In this document: in pieces, positions 1 through 8,578 of the stretch
Numbering within the stretch: the stretch's first letter is position 1
Layout of the letters: each line of letters begins with the position of its first letter
Origin: an uncultured Flavobacterium sp.
GTDB lineage: Bacteria; Bacteroidota; Bacteroidia; Flavobacteriales; Flavobacteriaceae
Length of the DNA stretch: 64,000 nt
Direction of reading: 5' to 3'
NCBI RefSeq assembly: GCF_946478785.1
Contig: NZ_CAMLDD010000009.1
Location: forward strand, 62,001 to 126,000
Notes under the pieces: generated by a model
Databases searched by the model: none
Told to the model about the DNA's origin: nothing
The model's input: the letters and a program-made list of their open reading frames with translations, nothing else
Program-made: the position numbers and the translations under genes

Positions 1-2
1 TA

Positions 3-1019
3 GATGTGGATGAGGTTACGCTTCCTTTAAAAAAACTGAAGGAAAGACTGGTCGGTTTAACTCTTGCTATTTTTTTACTGGCTGTTATGCTTTCTCTTTT
101 TCTGACAAGATTTATTACCAACCCAATCAAGAATATGCAAAAAAGTCTCCGGGTTATGGCACAAGGAGACTATAACCAAACCAATGAATTTATAAAAAAC
201 TCTAAGGAAATAAAAGAAATGTTTGATGCTCTGGCAAATTTGAAAGCTTCTTTGCAGGGTGCCGTAAAATTCTCTGATGATATTGGCAAAATGAATTTGC
301 ATACCGATTTTAAACCTAAAAGTTCTAATGATCTGCTGGGAAAGAGCCTTTTGGCGATGCGTGATAAGCTGATAGAGTTTAGAAATAAGGAAGAGAATAC
401 CAGAATACAATCAAAACGGATGTTGGTAAATGGCTTAGAAGATGAAAGACGCAGACTTTCGAGAGAGCTACATGATGGTGTAGGCCCATATTTAACTTCT
501 TTGAAACATTACATTGAGAATCGTGTAAAAAATGAATTGAAGAAAGCAGAAATGAAAAAAATAGTGGATGAGACCATTTCTGAAATCAGACTGATGTCAA
601 ATGCCTTAATGCCTGCCTCAATTGATGATTTTGGAATCGGGGTTACCTTAACCAACTTTATTGAAAGCCTGAAAAAATCAACCACTGTAACTATTGAGTA
701 TGAAGATTTAACCCAACAGGAAAGTTCTAATATCACGAACCATCAGGCCATTAATCTTTTTAGAATAACCCAGGAGCTGATTAATAATTCATTGAAGCAT
801 GCTAATGCAAAAAATATCCGAATTACACTTTCGGAATTTGATGAATTTATTTCTCTTTTTTATTTTGATGATGGAATTGGGTTTGACATGAGCACGGTTA
901 AATTAGGTTTAGGAATTATTAACATCAAAGAGCGTGTAGAAATTTGCAATGGTACCATTACAATCAATGCAGCTCCCGGAAACACAACCTTTGAAATTGA
1001 ATTACCCGTAGAATTATGA
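3..1019 (+). CDS. NarL/DesK-type sensor histidine kinase (5' end outside window)
   Basis: Membrane sensor kinase that should phosphorylate the response regulator encoded directly after it. Numbering from a GTG at 6, a membrane segment lies at about residues 16-36, followed by a HAMP-like linker, a HisKA_3 dimerisation helix with the ELHDGVG motif (phospho-acceptor His156) and a C-terminal HATPase domain with an ELINNSLKHA N-box and DDGIGFD. The reading frame stays open to the window edge, so an N-terminal membrane and sensor region is probably missing and the GTG is not a trusted start. Its stop overlaps the next start (ATGA), indicating translational coupling. The signal sensed cannot be told. 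Confidence 0.9.
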   Translation, partial: DVDEVTLPLKKLKERLVGLTLAIFLLAVMLSLFLTRFITNPIKNMQKSLRVMAQGDYNQTNEFIKNSKEIKEMFDALANLKASLQGAVKFSDDIGKMNLHTDFKPKSSNDLLGKSLLAMRDKLIEFRNKEENTRIQSKRMLVNGLEDERRRLSRELHDGVGPYLTSLKHYIENRVKNELKKAEMKKIVDETISEIRLMSNALMPASIDDFGIGVTLTNFIESLKKSTTVTIEYEDLTQQESSNITNHQAINLFRITQELINNSLKHANAKNIRITLSEFDEFISLFYFDDGIGFDMSTVKLGLGIINIKERVEICNGTITINAAPGNTTFEIELPVEL

Positions 1020-1648
1020 ACGAAATCAAATTAATAATAGCTGATGATCATGAGCTTTTTCGAAAAGGACTTGCTGAGCTTCTAAGAAAGCATGACGATA
1101 TTAAAATAGTCAAAAGTGTTGGGGATGGTTTGGAGTTTATGGAGCTTGTGAACAGCCAGTTTGAGGCTGATATTGTATTGCTGGACATTACAATGCCCAA
1201 CAGGGATGGTTTTCAGGTTTTAAAAGAATTAAAAGCTTCAGCTTCTGATATAAAACCTATAGTAATTTCTATGCACAATGATGGTAATTACATCGCAAAA
1301 TGTGCTAAAATGGGTGCTTACGGCTATCTCTTAAAAAACACAGATGAAGCTGAATTAATTCTTGCCATAAGAAGCGTTAATAATGGGAAAAAATATTTCA
1401 GTGCTGAAATTTCTGAAAAAATGATCAACTTTATGTCCACACAAAGCACAAGTGAAAATGTGTTGTCTAATAAGGAAACCGAAGTTTTAGGGTTGATTTC
1501 TAAGGGGTTAACGACTAAAGAAATCGCTGCTAAACTATTTGTGAGTTCACGCACCATAGAAACTCATCGTGCCAATATTTTAAAAAAGTTAGAGGTGAAA
1601 AATACCGCCGAACTCATTAAAAAAGCAACAAAAATGAATTTAATATAA
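1016..1648 (+). CDS. NarL/FixJ-family response regulator
   Basis: DNA-binding response regulator of 210 residues, partner of the upstream kinase by ATGA overlap. The receiver domain covers about residues 1-125, with the acidic pair Asp10-Asp11, phospho-acceptor Asp57 in LLDITMP and a conserved Lys in YLLKN. A LuxR-type helix-turn-helix follows at about 148-205 (LSNKETEVL, TTKEIA, SSRTIETHRANI). Length and order are those of complete NarL-type regulators. The genes it controls are unknown. The next gene on the same strand, a small exported repeat protein, could be a target, but this is inference from position only. Confidence 0.93.
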   Translation: MNEIKLIIADDHELFRKGLAELLRKHDDIKIVKSVGDGLEFMELVNSQFEADIVLLDITMPNRDGFQVLKELKASASDIKPIVISMHNDGNYIAKCAKMGAYGYLLKNTDEAELILAIRSVNNGKKYFSAEISEKMINFMSTQSTSENVLSNKETEVLGLISKGLTTKEIAAKLFVSSRTIETHRANILKKLEVKNTAELIKKATKMNLI

Positions 1649-1764
1649 CGAATTTAAAGCAATAAACATCCGTATAAATACGGATGCAAATTGGGTAGAT
1701 TCACATAATTCCAAAAGGCTGTTACTCATTGTAAATTTATAAAAAACAATAAAAGTAAATAGTC

Positions 1765-2100
1765 ATGAAAAATATAGCATTGATTTTAGGAGTTTTATTA
1801 GTTTCTTTTAGTGCATTCGCACAAGAGAAACCTAATGTAAAACAGAATGATTTAAAAGGTCCTGCTTTTAAAAATTATAAATATTGGATGCACGAAACAA
1901 CGCCAATTAAAATATATTCAGAAGAGAATAAAACAGCACTGCAAGGACCAGCATATAAAAACCAGCAACCGGTAAGAGAGACACCAACACAAGACCTGGT
2001 TGAAGTGAAAATAGGGGGTTCTGAAAGACAAAAGTTAACTGGACCAGCATACAAAAACTATGGCCCCTGGACTAGAAAAAGTAATGTTTCTACGAACTAA
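1765..2100 (+). CDS. Small exported protein with three LxGPA(F/Y)KN repeats
   Basis: Unrecognised protein of 111 residues. It has a clear signal peptide (basic start, hydrophobic residues 4-18, cleavage expected after the Ala-Gln near 19-20). The mature part carries three copies of a motif: LKGPAFKNYKYW (30-41), LQGPAYKNQQPV (59-70) and LTGPAYKNYGPW (91-102), spaced 29 and 32 residues apart. No cysteines, catalytic signature or sorting domain is seen. It lies 116 bases after the two-component pair and has its own strong terminator, so it is an independent unit. A periplasmic or surface role is inferred from the signal peptide only. Confidence 0.75.
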   Translation: MKNIALILGVLLVSFSAFAQEKPNVKQNDLKGPAFKNYKYWMHETTPIKIYSEENKTALQGPAYKNQQPVRETPTQDLVEVKIGGSERQKLTGPAYKNYGPWTRKSNVSTN

Positions 2101-2162
2101 TCAAATAGTCAGAAATTTTACTGTCTAAAAACCTGATTTAAAATAGATTAGAAAAGCTAAAG

Positions 2163-2206
2163 AGGCTGTCCGAAAATTACTTTCGGACAGCCTTTATTTT
2201 TTTTTC
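2163..2206 (+). terminator. Rho-independent terminator
   Basis: Perfect 13-bp inverted repeat AGGCTGTCCGAAA / TTTCGGACAGCCT with a 5-base loop, followed by a long T run. It lies 60 bases after the repeat-protein gene. Confidence 0.92.
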
Positions 2207-2392
2207 GATAGGATCCCATAGTGTGAATCAAATCATCTTCTACATAACACAATTTCCTCCATCAAATAATAGCATTCAAACTTAATATCGCTTTCTGAAT
2301 GATTTTGAAGCCGAATTTTGATACATCTCCCAAAATTCGCTAAATTTATCCTTCAACTCTAAATCTGTAAAATGAAATTATTTTAGGATTTA

Positions 2393-2400
2393 TATTTTTG
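2393..2400 (+). promoter_or_regulatory. -7 promoter element TATTTTTG
   Basis: Matches the Bacteroidota -7 consensus TAnnTTTG upstream of the gene at 2471. No convincing -33 TTG is seen. The rest of 2101-2470 holds only the terminator above. Confidence 0.4.
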
Positions 2401-2470
2401 ATTTAAATGGACAAACATCCAAGAAACTGATAGGGAAGTGCAATTAATAAAAGAACCAGGAATACTAACA

Positions 2471-2782
2471 ATGATAAGCAATAAAGATTTTTACAACCCT
2501 ATTTCTAACGAAAATTTTGACAGCGTCTATAAATTTATTGAGATGCAAATAAAAGAAGAGCCTGCTCAATTTTTCAGTTATAAAGATTACGAACTTCATT
2601 TAAATGACGATTTGGAAATTATAATCAAGAAAAATGCTTACACTTTATCGAAAATCTCAAGGGGAAATGGCATTTTTTCTTTAGTCAAAACAGAAAAAGA
2701 AAATAAGGAAATGGTTGTAAAAACCGATAAGCTGTTTTTGGAAGTTTTAGCATTGTCCAATAAGAATTTCAATAATCAATAA
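2471..2782 (+). CDS. Hypothetical protein
   Basis: Unrecognised, probably cytosolic protein of 103 residues, without signal peptide, membrane segment or cysteines. It is acidic and Lys-rich with a mixed alpha/beta pattern. The frame is open back to a GTG at 2438, but the ATG at 2471 (MISNKDFYNP) is preferred because ATG starts are usual here and the extra 11 residues look non-structural. It ends 21 bases before the exported hydrolase, so the two may be co-transcribed. No function can be assigned. Confidence 0.55.
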   Translation: MISNKDFYNPISNENFDSVYKFIEMQIKEEPAQFFSYKDYELHLNDDLEIIIKKNAYTLSKISRGNGIFSLVKTEKENKEMVVKTDKLFLEVLALSNKNFNNQ

Positions 2783-2803
2783 ACAATCCGGTATTCAAAT
2801 AAA

Positions 2804-3667
2804 ATGAACAAATTTTTCACAGTTCTCATTCTGATTATATTCTCAAAATCTACTTTTGGCCAGACACAAAAAACAAACAAGACAAAGCCTTTTGTCCTGG
2901 GTGTAATTGAGGAAATTCAATCAAAAGAACTATCGGAGAAACGCATATTGAACATTTATCTTCCGGAAGGGTACAACTCAAAGGATTCGATAAAATATCC
3001 TGTCATATATCTCTTGGACGGTTCGGCAGATGAAGATTTTATTCATATTACCGGACTGGTGCAATTCAATAGTTTCGAATGGATCAATCAGGTTCCAAAA
3101 TCAATCGTGGTAGGTATTGCCACAGTTGACAGAAGAAGGGATTTTACGTTTCCTACCACCATCGAAAAAGATCAGAAGAAATTTCCAACTTCGGGACATT
3201 CAGCTCCATTCATTTCTTTTATCGAAAAAGAACTACAGCCTTTCATCGAAAAAAAATACAAAACAAATGATTCCAAAACAATCGTTGGCCAGTCATTAGG
3301 CGGGTTATTGGAAACTGAAATTCTATTAACAAAGCCTGCACTTTTTAATAAATACATCATTGTAAGTCCGAGTTTGTGGTGGGACAATGGTTCCTTACTA
3401 AATCATGGTACTGATAGTTTTCAAAAGAATTTTAACAAGCAAACCGATATTTATATTGCAGTTGGCAAAGAAGGTGCTACTCCAACCGATATTCCGAGAG
3501 TTATGGAAGAAGATGCCAGGTTATTATTTGAGAAAATAAGCCAAATGAAAAGAAAAAACGTAAAAGTATATTTTGAGTATTTGCCTAAGGAGAACCATGC
3601 TACAATATTGCATCAGGCAGTTTCAAATTCCTTTAAGGTTCTATATCCCATAGAAAAGAAGGAATAA
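2804..3667 (+). CDS. Exported alpha/beta hydrolase (esterase D / IroE-like)
   Basis: Secreted alpha/beta-hydrolase of 287 residues in the group containing esterase D and siderophore esterases. The signal peptide covers about 1-19 (cleavage near FGQ). A typical N-terminal strand pattern (NIYLPEGY, YPVIYLLDGS) is followed by the nucleophile elbow GQSLGG with Ser164. The catalytic His is probably in ENHATI near the C-terminus, and an acidic residue lies in the 230s. The length is normal for the family. The substrate, perhaps an acyl ester or ferric siderophore, cannot be told. No iron-uptake gene is adjacent. Confidence 0.82.
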   Translation: MNKFFTVLILIIFSKSTFGQTQKTNKTKPFVLGVIEEIQSKELSEKRILNIYLPEGYNSKDSIKYPVIYLLDGSADEDFIHITGLVQFNSFEWINQVPKSIVVGIATVDRRRDFTFPTTIEKDQKKFPTSGHSAPFISFIEKELQPFIEKKYKTNDSKTIVGQSLGGLLETEILLTKPALFNKYIIVSPSLWWDNGSLLNHGTDSFQKNFNKQTDIYIAVGKEGATPTDIPRVMEEDARLLFEKISQMKRKNVKVYFEYLPKENHATILHQAVSNSFKVLYPIEKKE

Positions 3668-4184
3668 ATTTGACTGACAATAAAAGTCACGCTAAAATCT
3701 CCAAAGTGCCTCATAAAACTATTTTTCTGACTTCGTAGCTGTTTGTTCATAGAAGCAAATGAGTACATAAACAAGAACATTTATGCTAGTGATCTGTAGT
3801 TGATGTCTCATTATCAATTTTTTTTTAAACAAAATAATTTCGACTCCTTTTGTTGTATTAGTTATTCCTAATTAAATTAGAATTTGTTTGGTATTTAACA
3901 TTTTAAGTAAAGAGTTTTCATAAGTAGCGGATGAAAATTCAACACCTGCCAAACCATACAATTTTTTCATTAAAAACAATACTCGGTTTATTCTAATTTG
4001 TAAGATAAAAATTTATAATTTCTTTATAATTTTTACATCATTTTTTCTTATATTTGAGATAGGTGCTTGTTTATTGGTTTCAAGACATTGATTTTTAATG
4101 TTTTGTATGTGGGTTCTTTGCTTGTAAATAAACTTGACCTAATAAATATGTTTCAAATGAATTTTAATATCAAACCGTTTTATT
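3668..4184 (+). other. 517-base gene-free region with a promoter candidate
   Basis: Very AT-rich stretch without a credible reading frame on either strand. It contains one TATATTTG -7 element at 4049-4056, which would give the PAP2 gene a leader of about 120 bases. No conserved RNA structure was recognised. Confidence 0.45.
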
Positions 4185-5138
4185 ATGAAGTTTTACACTG
4201 TAATCATTTTTAGCCTACTATCGATTTCGTGCTTTTGTCAAAATGATACTTTACAAGTAGAAAAACAAAATGACAGCCTAAAGATAAAAAAAGAAAATAG
4301 ATTCAAAGTAGCCGGTACAGTACTTGCAGACAGTTTTCTTAGTGTCCCGGGTGATTTTTCGGCAATGGGACATACCATTTCAAGTGACTGGAAAAGAACC
4401 GCTCTTTATACTGCAGGAATAATTGGTTTAATAGCGGTAGACAAACACACTACAGGTTTTTTGCACGATGAAATAGAGCCTAGAATTGATTATCATTTGC
4501 CTCATATTGAAAGCAACATACCGCATGTAATTGGAGCAGATTCCTATATTGTATACCCAATTATTGGACTTTATGCGGGTTCCTTAATTATTAACAATAA
4601 AAAAGGGCAGGTTGTTGCTGTAAATGCTGTTAAATCTTTAGCGTATTCTTATGTGATAACCCAAATAGTTCTAAAAAGTGTGGCGGGAAGAAACAGGCCT
4701 CAAAGAAGCATTAATGATGACAACCCTGTAGTGGAGCCGTGGACAAAAGATCCATGGGATTTTGGAAATTTTCATGGAATTCGATTTGAGCACGGAGGGC
4801 GTGGTACTGCATTTCCTTCCTTTCACGCTACCTCTTATTTTGCTGTTGCTAAAGTATTTCAGATGGAATATGACAACTACTGGATTCCTTATACAGTGGT
4901 ATCAGCGATATTTCTTTCAGATATAAAAAGCCATCATCATTGGGTTTCAGATTTGTTGGTTGGCGGATTAATAGGTACAATAATTGGGCGATCTATAGTG
5001 ATTAGCAGTCGTAAGCAAATCGCAAAAAGAGAAGCGAATGCTTTTAATCCAAATCCAAAAAAAATTAGCATGCACAAACAATTGATTCCTCAAGTTTCAA
5101 ATTCTATGGTTGGACTCCATTTTATCGGAACTTTTTAG
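4185..5138 (+). CDS. PAP2-superfamily phosphatase (exported)
   Basis: Phosphatidic-acid-phosphatase type 2 enzyme of 317 residues, expected to dephosphorylate a lipid phosphate or other phosphomonoester at the envelope. It has an N-terminal signal peptide (about 1-19). The three PAP2 motifs are visible: K164...GRNRP (motif 1, ending about 172), PSFHATS at 211-217 (motif 2, His214) and SHHHWVSD at 249-256 (motif 3, His and Asp256). Hydrophobic stretches at about 73-85, 120-137 and 258-275 fit a membrane-embedded core. It stands alone between two non-coding stretches. Confidence 0.88.
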   Translation: MKFYTVIIFSLLSISCFCQNDTLQVEKQNDSLKIKKENRFKVAGTVLADSFLSVPGDFSAMGHTISSDWKRTALYTAGIIGLIAVDKHTTGFLHDEIEPRIDYHLPHIESNIPHVIGADSYIVYPIIGLYAGSLIINNKKGQVVAVNAVKSLAYSYVITQIVLKSVAGRNRPQRSINDDNPVVEPWTKDPWDFGNFHGIRFEHGGRGTAFPSFHATSYFAVAKVFQMEYDNYWIPYTVVSAIFLSDIKSHHHWVSDLLVGGLIGTIIGRSIVISSRKQIAKREANAFNPNPKKISMHKQLIPQVSNSMVGLHFIGTF

Positions 5139-5260
5139 GATCTAATTATGCAAAATTTATTTTAGTGATCTGTTCGTATAACATCAGTCCTTTCAGGATT
5201 TCCGATTGTCTTCTCGTGAAAGTAAGAGGTCATTCTATGTAAACTAAAAAGCCATAAAAC

Positions 5261-5443
5261 TTATAGGAAATTATCTATGGAAAATATATAACTCCAGATT
5301 ACAAATAATACACACAACGAAAGAATAATTAAGCCAATCGTTACAAGTATTATTATTTTATTTGTTTCCGGGTCGGTTTCTGCATGTTTTTGTAATATAT
5401 CAAATTCATGTCTTCCTTTAATTTGGGGATTTTTATGAGTCAT
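5261..5443 (-). CDS. Small single-pass membrane protein
   Basis: Possible 60-residue gene with a polar N-terminal half (about 1-27) and one long hydrophobic helix (about 29-53). No family was recognised. It lies alone on the minus strand between two plus-strand genes. The clear polar-then-transmembrane layout and an ATG start favour a real gene, but small AT-rich frames like this can arise by chance. Confidence 0.45.
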   Translation of the reverse strand: MTHKNPQIKGRHEFDILQKHAETDPETNKIIILVTIGLIILSLCVLFVIWSYIFSIDNFL

Positions 5444-5586
5444 GATTTATAGGTATTAGGTTCATATATAGTTATTTACGAAAAATATTTCCAACAGGTT
5501 TTATCTTCAGGCGAAATTAACTTTTAACGCAAATAAAATACTATTTTAGCATAATGCAAATTCAATTATTTTAAAAAGTTATCAAA

Positions 5587-5594
5587 TATTTTTG
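5587..5594 (+). promoter_or_regulatory. -7 promoter element TATTTTTG
   Basis: TAnnTTTG element 31 bases before the ATG at 5625. It overlaps the upstream alternative TTG start at 5592, which therefore cannot be on the transcript. This supports the ATG at 5625. Confidence 0.55.
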
Positions 5595-5624
5595 CACAGC
5601 CCTAATCCCATAATTAACCAAATC

Positions 5625-6086
5625 ATGAAAATTACGATCCCCCTGTCGGTATTATTCCTGTTATTGACTACTAATTCAATCAGCCAGACAATTGCTGACT
5701 TAAAACTAAAAAGCAAAGAAATTCCCAAGAGCTACTTCTTAAGCGACGGTAATAACTGTGTTTCTGCTCAGGCATGCACTTTTTACAATGATATTGCAAC
5801 TTACAATAATATTGTTGGAACCGTAAAAAGCAAGGCAATTCAAAGTTTTAAAAGTAAAACAGATAGCGGGTCTATCATGTATTTTGAATTTGAAAACAGA
5901 TTTAAAGGCGATAGGTTCCTGCAAGGATTACTGTGGGGAAAAGAAGGTGAGCCAACTGATGAACACCCGGAAGAGTATATTGCAAAAGGAAAATTTCTGA
6001 TCATCTGGAGTTTTCATCCTGATAGTACGATCAGAGAGAAGTCTGAAACAAAAATAGAGGCGATTTTACAATCGCTTGCAAATTAA
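5625..6086 (+). CDS. Hypothetical exported protein
   Basis: Unrecognised protein of 153 residues with a signal peptide (MKITIPLSVLFLLLTTNSIS, cleavage expected near Ser-Gln at about 20-21). The mature domain has two cysteines close together (NNCVSAQACTF), possibly a disulfide. The start at 5625 is preferred over an in-frame TTG at 5592 because the promoter element overlaps the latter and the signal peptide starts here. A DUF1080 lipoprotein follows after 41 bases on the same strand and may share the transcript. Confidence 0.7.
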   Translation: MKITIPLSVLFLLLTTNSISQTIADLKLKSKEIPKSYFLSDGNNCVSAQACTFYNDIATYNNIVGTVKSKAIQSFKSKTDSGSIMYFEFENRFKGDRFLQGLLWGKEGEPTDEHPEEYIAKGKFLIIWSFHPDSTIREKSETKIEAILQSLAN

Positions 6087-6127
6087 TTATTTTCACAAAC
6101 TTTTTTACCAATTTAAAGATTAACAGT

Positions 6128-6919
6128 ATGCGAATAGTGATGATTTCCGTTTTAGTGTTAATGGCAATAAATAGTTGTACGTCGATTAAAAAAACACCAA
6201 ATAATGATGAATGGGTTAGACTCTTTAATGGCAAGGACATTAAGGATTGGTTTGTAAAAATCCATCACCATGAAATTGGTGAAAACTTTGGTAATACCTT
6301 TAGAGTAGAAGATGGCATTATAAAAGTACGTTATGATAAATATGGTGATTTTAATGATCAATTTGGACATTTGTATTACATGATTCCGTATTCATATTAT
6401 CACCTCAAAATGGAATACCGTTTTGTGGGAGAACTTCAAAAAGGCGCACCAGATTATACATTACGCAACAGTGGCGTGATGTTTCATTCACAGGATCCCC
6501 GAACTATGCCTAAAGAGCAGGATTGGCCAATTTCAATTGAATTTCAATTTTTAGGAGGGTTAGGCGATGGCAAGCCACGACCTACAGGCAATATGTGTTC
6601 TCCTGGTACCAAAGTAGTCTATAACGGCAAACTTGATGAACGGCACTGCATCGATTCTAAATCGAAAACTTATGATGGAGAGCAATGGGTGAAAGCAGAA
6701 ATAATTGTGTTGGGCGATTCGCTAATAACACATATCATTAATGGCGAAACTGTTCTGCAATATTCGAAACCTCAGATTGGCGGAGACGTGGTAAATCGTT
6801 TTGATCCTGCAATTAAACAGGATGGAAAACTGCTAAAGAGTGGTTTTATTGCTTTGCAAAGTGAAGGACAGCCAGTTGACTTCAGAAATATAGAGCTTAA
6901 AGATTTATCAAAAAAGTGA
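6128..6919 (+). CDS. DUF1080 (3-keto-disaccharide hydrolase domain) lipoprotein
   Basis: Lipoprotein of 263 residues with lipobox Cys17 (INSC). The rest is one DUF1080 domain, a concanavalin-like jelly-roll fold linked in Bacteroidota to 3-keto-glycoside hydrolysis. Typical signatures are WVRLFNGKDIKDW near the N-terminus, SGVMFHSQDP and ISIEFQFLGG in the middle, and GFIALQSEGQPVDFRNIEL at the end. The family usually acts on sugars at the cell envelope. No sugar 3-dehydrogenase gene is adjacent, so the substrate is unknown. Confidence 0.88.
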   Translation: MRIVMISVLVLMAINSCTSIKKTPNNDEWVRLFNGKDIKDWFVKIHHHEIGENFGNTFRVEDGIIKVRYDKYGDFNDQFGHLYYMIPYSYYHLKMEYRFVGELQKGAPDYTLRNSGVMFHSQDPRTMPKEQDWPISIEFQFLGGLGDGKPRPTGNMCSPGTKVVYNGKLDERHCIDSKSKTYDGEQWVKAEIIVLGDSLITHIINGETVLQYSKPQIGGDVVNRFDPAIKQDGKLLKSGFIALQSEGQPVDFRNIELKDLSKK

Positions 6920-7039
6920 TAATTGTCTACTGTCTTCAATGTTAAAGTAAATATTATAATTAAAAGTCTCATCTTACTTAAAACAGGTTTAGATTTTTTT
7001 ATATGACTATCCGCTAAGCGGACTACTGCCCAATGAAGG

Positions 7040-7121
7040 ACGCAGATGACACAGATTAGACGGATTTTCTCTGCTATCATAAAAATCCGTTTAATCTGTT
7101 TAAATCCGTGTCATCCGTGTG
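7040..7121. repeat. Imperfect palindrome of the ACAGATTAAACGGATTT type
   Basis: Arms 7051-7068 and 7082-7099 are inverted copies with one mismatch in 18. Flanking bases extend the pairing (GACACAG / CATCCGTGT). It is the only notable content of the 316-base gap 6920-7235. Degenerate relatives occur elsewhere in the window (see findings). Confidence 0.75.
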
Positions 7122-7235
7122 CCATTCTCAAAGTTGTACAAGTAGCGAATAGTCATATTTTTTTATAAAATTTTAAGTTTATGAAATCGCATAAGATCTA
7201 AAAATATATATTTACAGCTCAAAACCCAAATCAGG

Positions 7236-8417
7236 ATGCAAAAAATTACCTTATTCTTTTTATTTGTTTTTTCAATTTTTTCCTGTGGCGTAAAAACCAC
7301 ACAATCGATGTTAAGCGGTGGAGATTATGATGGAGCAATAAACAGGTCTGTGGAATCCTTAAGAACCAACAAAGATTCAAAAGGCAAACAGGATTATGTG
7401 TTTTTATTGGAAGAAGCTTTTGCAAAAGCTAAGGAAAGAGATTTGCGTGATATAGAAATGATGGTTAAAGAATCGAACCCTGCAAATTTTGAACGCATTT
7501 ATAATACTTATTTAAATTTAGAGGAACGCCAGGCAAAAATCCGTCCACTATTGCCTTTGCGATTGATAAAACAAGGTAAAAATGCCACTTTTGCATTTGA
7601 TAATTATACGGACAGGATTATAGAAAGTAAAACAGCTTTGTCAAAATATTTATATGATAATGCGGCAGTACTTTTAAAATCGAAACTCAAAGGGGATTAC
7701 AGAAAAGCATATGATGATCTGGCATATCTGGAAAAATTAAATCCAGGATATAAAAATGCAAAAAAAATGATGGAGGGTGCCCAGTTCAAAGGAACGGATT
7801 TTGTGAATGTTTATGCCCAAAACCAAACCAATCTCATAATTCCTAAGCGCCTGCAGGATGATTTATTAGATTTTAGTACTTACGGATTAAACGATAAATG
7901 GACAGTTTATCATAATGCTAAGCAAAAAAACATTTCATATGACTATAGTCTGATTGTGAATTTCAGGGAAATAATCATTTCTCCGGAACAAATTAAAGAG
8001 AAGGAATTTATTAAAGAAAAACAAATTAAGGATGGTGTTAAAACCCTTTTAGATTCAAGGGGAAATCCTGTAAAAGATAGTTTGGGACGCCCGATAATAG
8101 TAGATAAATTTAAAAATATCCGAATCAACATATTTGAATATAAACAATTCAAATCCTGTCAGATTATGGCAAAAATTGATTACGTAAATGCAGTAAATAA
8201 TCAATTGCTACAATCTTTTCCTGTGGTTAGCGAGTTTGTTTTTGAGTCACTTTATTCCACTTACAAAGGAGACAGAAATGCCTGTGACGAAAGTTACCTT
8301 CCTAATTTTAATAAAAAAGCGGTGCCTTTCCCTAATAATGAACAAATGGTTTTTGATACAGGCGAAGATTTAAAAGTTAAGCTAAAAAATATAATCGTTC
8401 AGAATAAATTCAGGTAA
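7236..8417 (+). CDS. Hypothetical lipoprotein with TPR-like N-terminal half
   Basis: Lipoprotein of 393 residues with lipobox Cys17 (FSC). The N-terminal half is helical with repeat-like pairs (GGDYDGAINRSVESL; LKGDYRKAYDDLAYLEKLNPGYKNA near 150-180), resembling tetratricopeptide repeats. The C-terminal half is beta-rich and includes a segment with DSRGNPVKDSLGRPI. No enzyme motif is seen. It lies upstream of the TonB receptor but has a separate promoter region between, so a shared role is uncertain. Confidence 0.75.
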   Translation: MQKITLFFLFVFSIFSCGVKTTQSMLSGGDYDGAINRSVESLRTNKDSKGKQDYVFLLEEAFAKAKERDLRDIEMMVKESNPANFERIYNTYLNLEERQAKIRPLLPLRLIKQGKNATFAFDNYTDRIIESKTALSKYLYDNAAVLLKSKLKGDYRKAYDDLAYLEKLNPGYKNAKKMMEGAQFKGTDFVNVYAQNQTNLIIPKRLQDDLLDFSTYGLNDKWTVYHNAKQKNISYDYSLIVNFREIIISPEQIKEKEFIKEKQIKDGVKTLLDSRGNPVKDSLGRPIIVDKFKNIRINIFEYKQFKSCQIMAKIDYVNAVNNQLLQSFPVVSEFVFESLYSTYKGDRNACDESYLPNFNKKAVPFPNNEQMVFDTGEDLKVKLKNIIVQNKFR

Positions 8418-8475
8418 AAACGCAATAAGAATACAAATTAATTTTTTTGAGATAAACAAAATGATTTCAAAAAAT

Positions 8476-8483
8476 TATCTTTG
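8476..8483 (+). promoter_or_regulatory. -7 promoter element TATCTTTG
   Basis: TAnnTTTG element about 95 bases before the TonB receptor start. A TTG lies at 8447-8449, slightly farther upstream than usual. Confidence 0.45.
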
Positions 8484-8578
8484 ATGTTAATGAAAGTATG
8501 TTTCTTAACTTATTCTTAACAGTTGCAGCACAACAATAATTGCTTGAAGTTGTTACTAAAGTAGCTAAAATACAGAAG

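Noticed and set aside
75..410. 111-codon frame on the minus strand inside the kinase gene
   Set aside because: Antisense shadow of a clear kinase coding region, with no independent promoter or family pattern.
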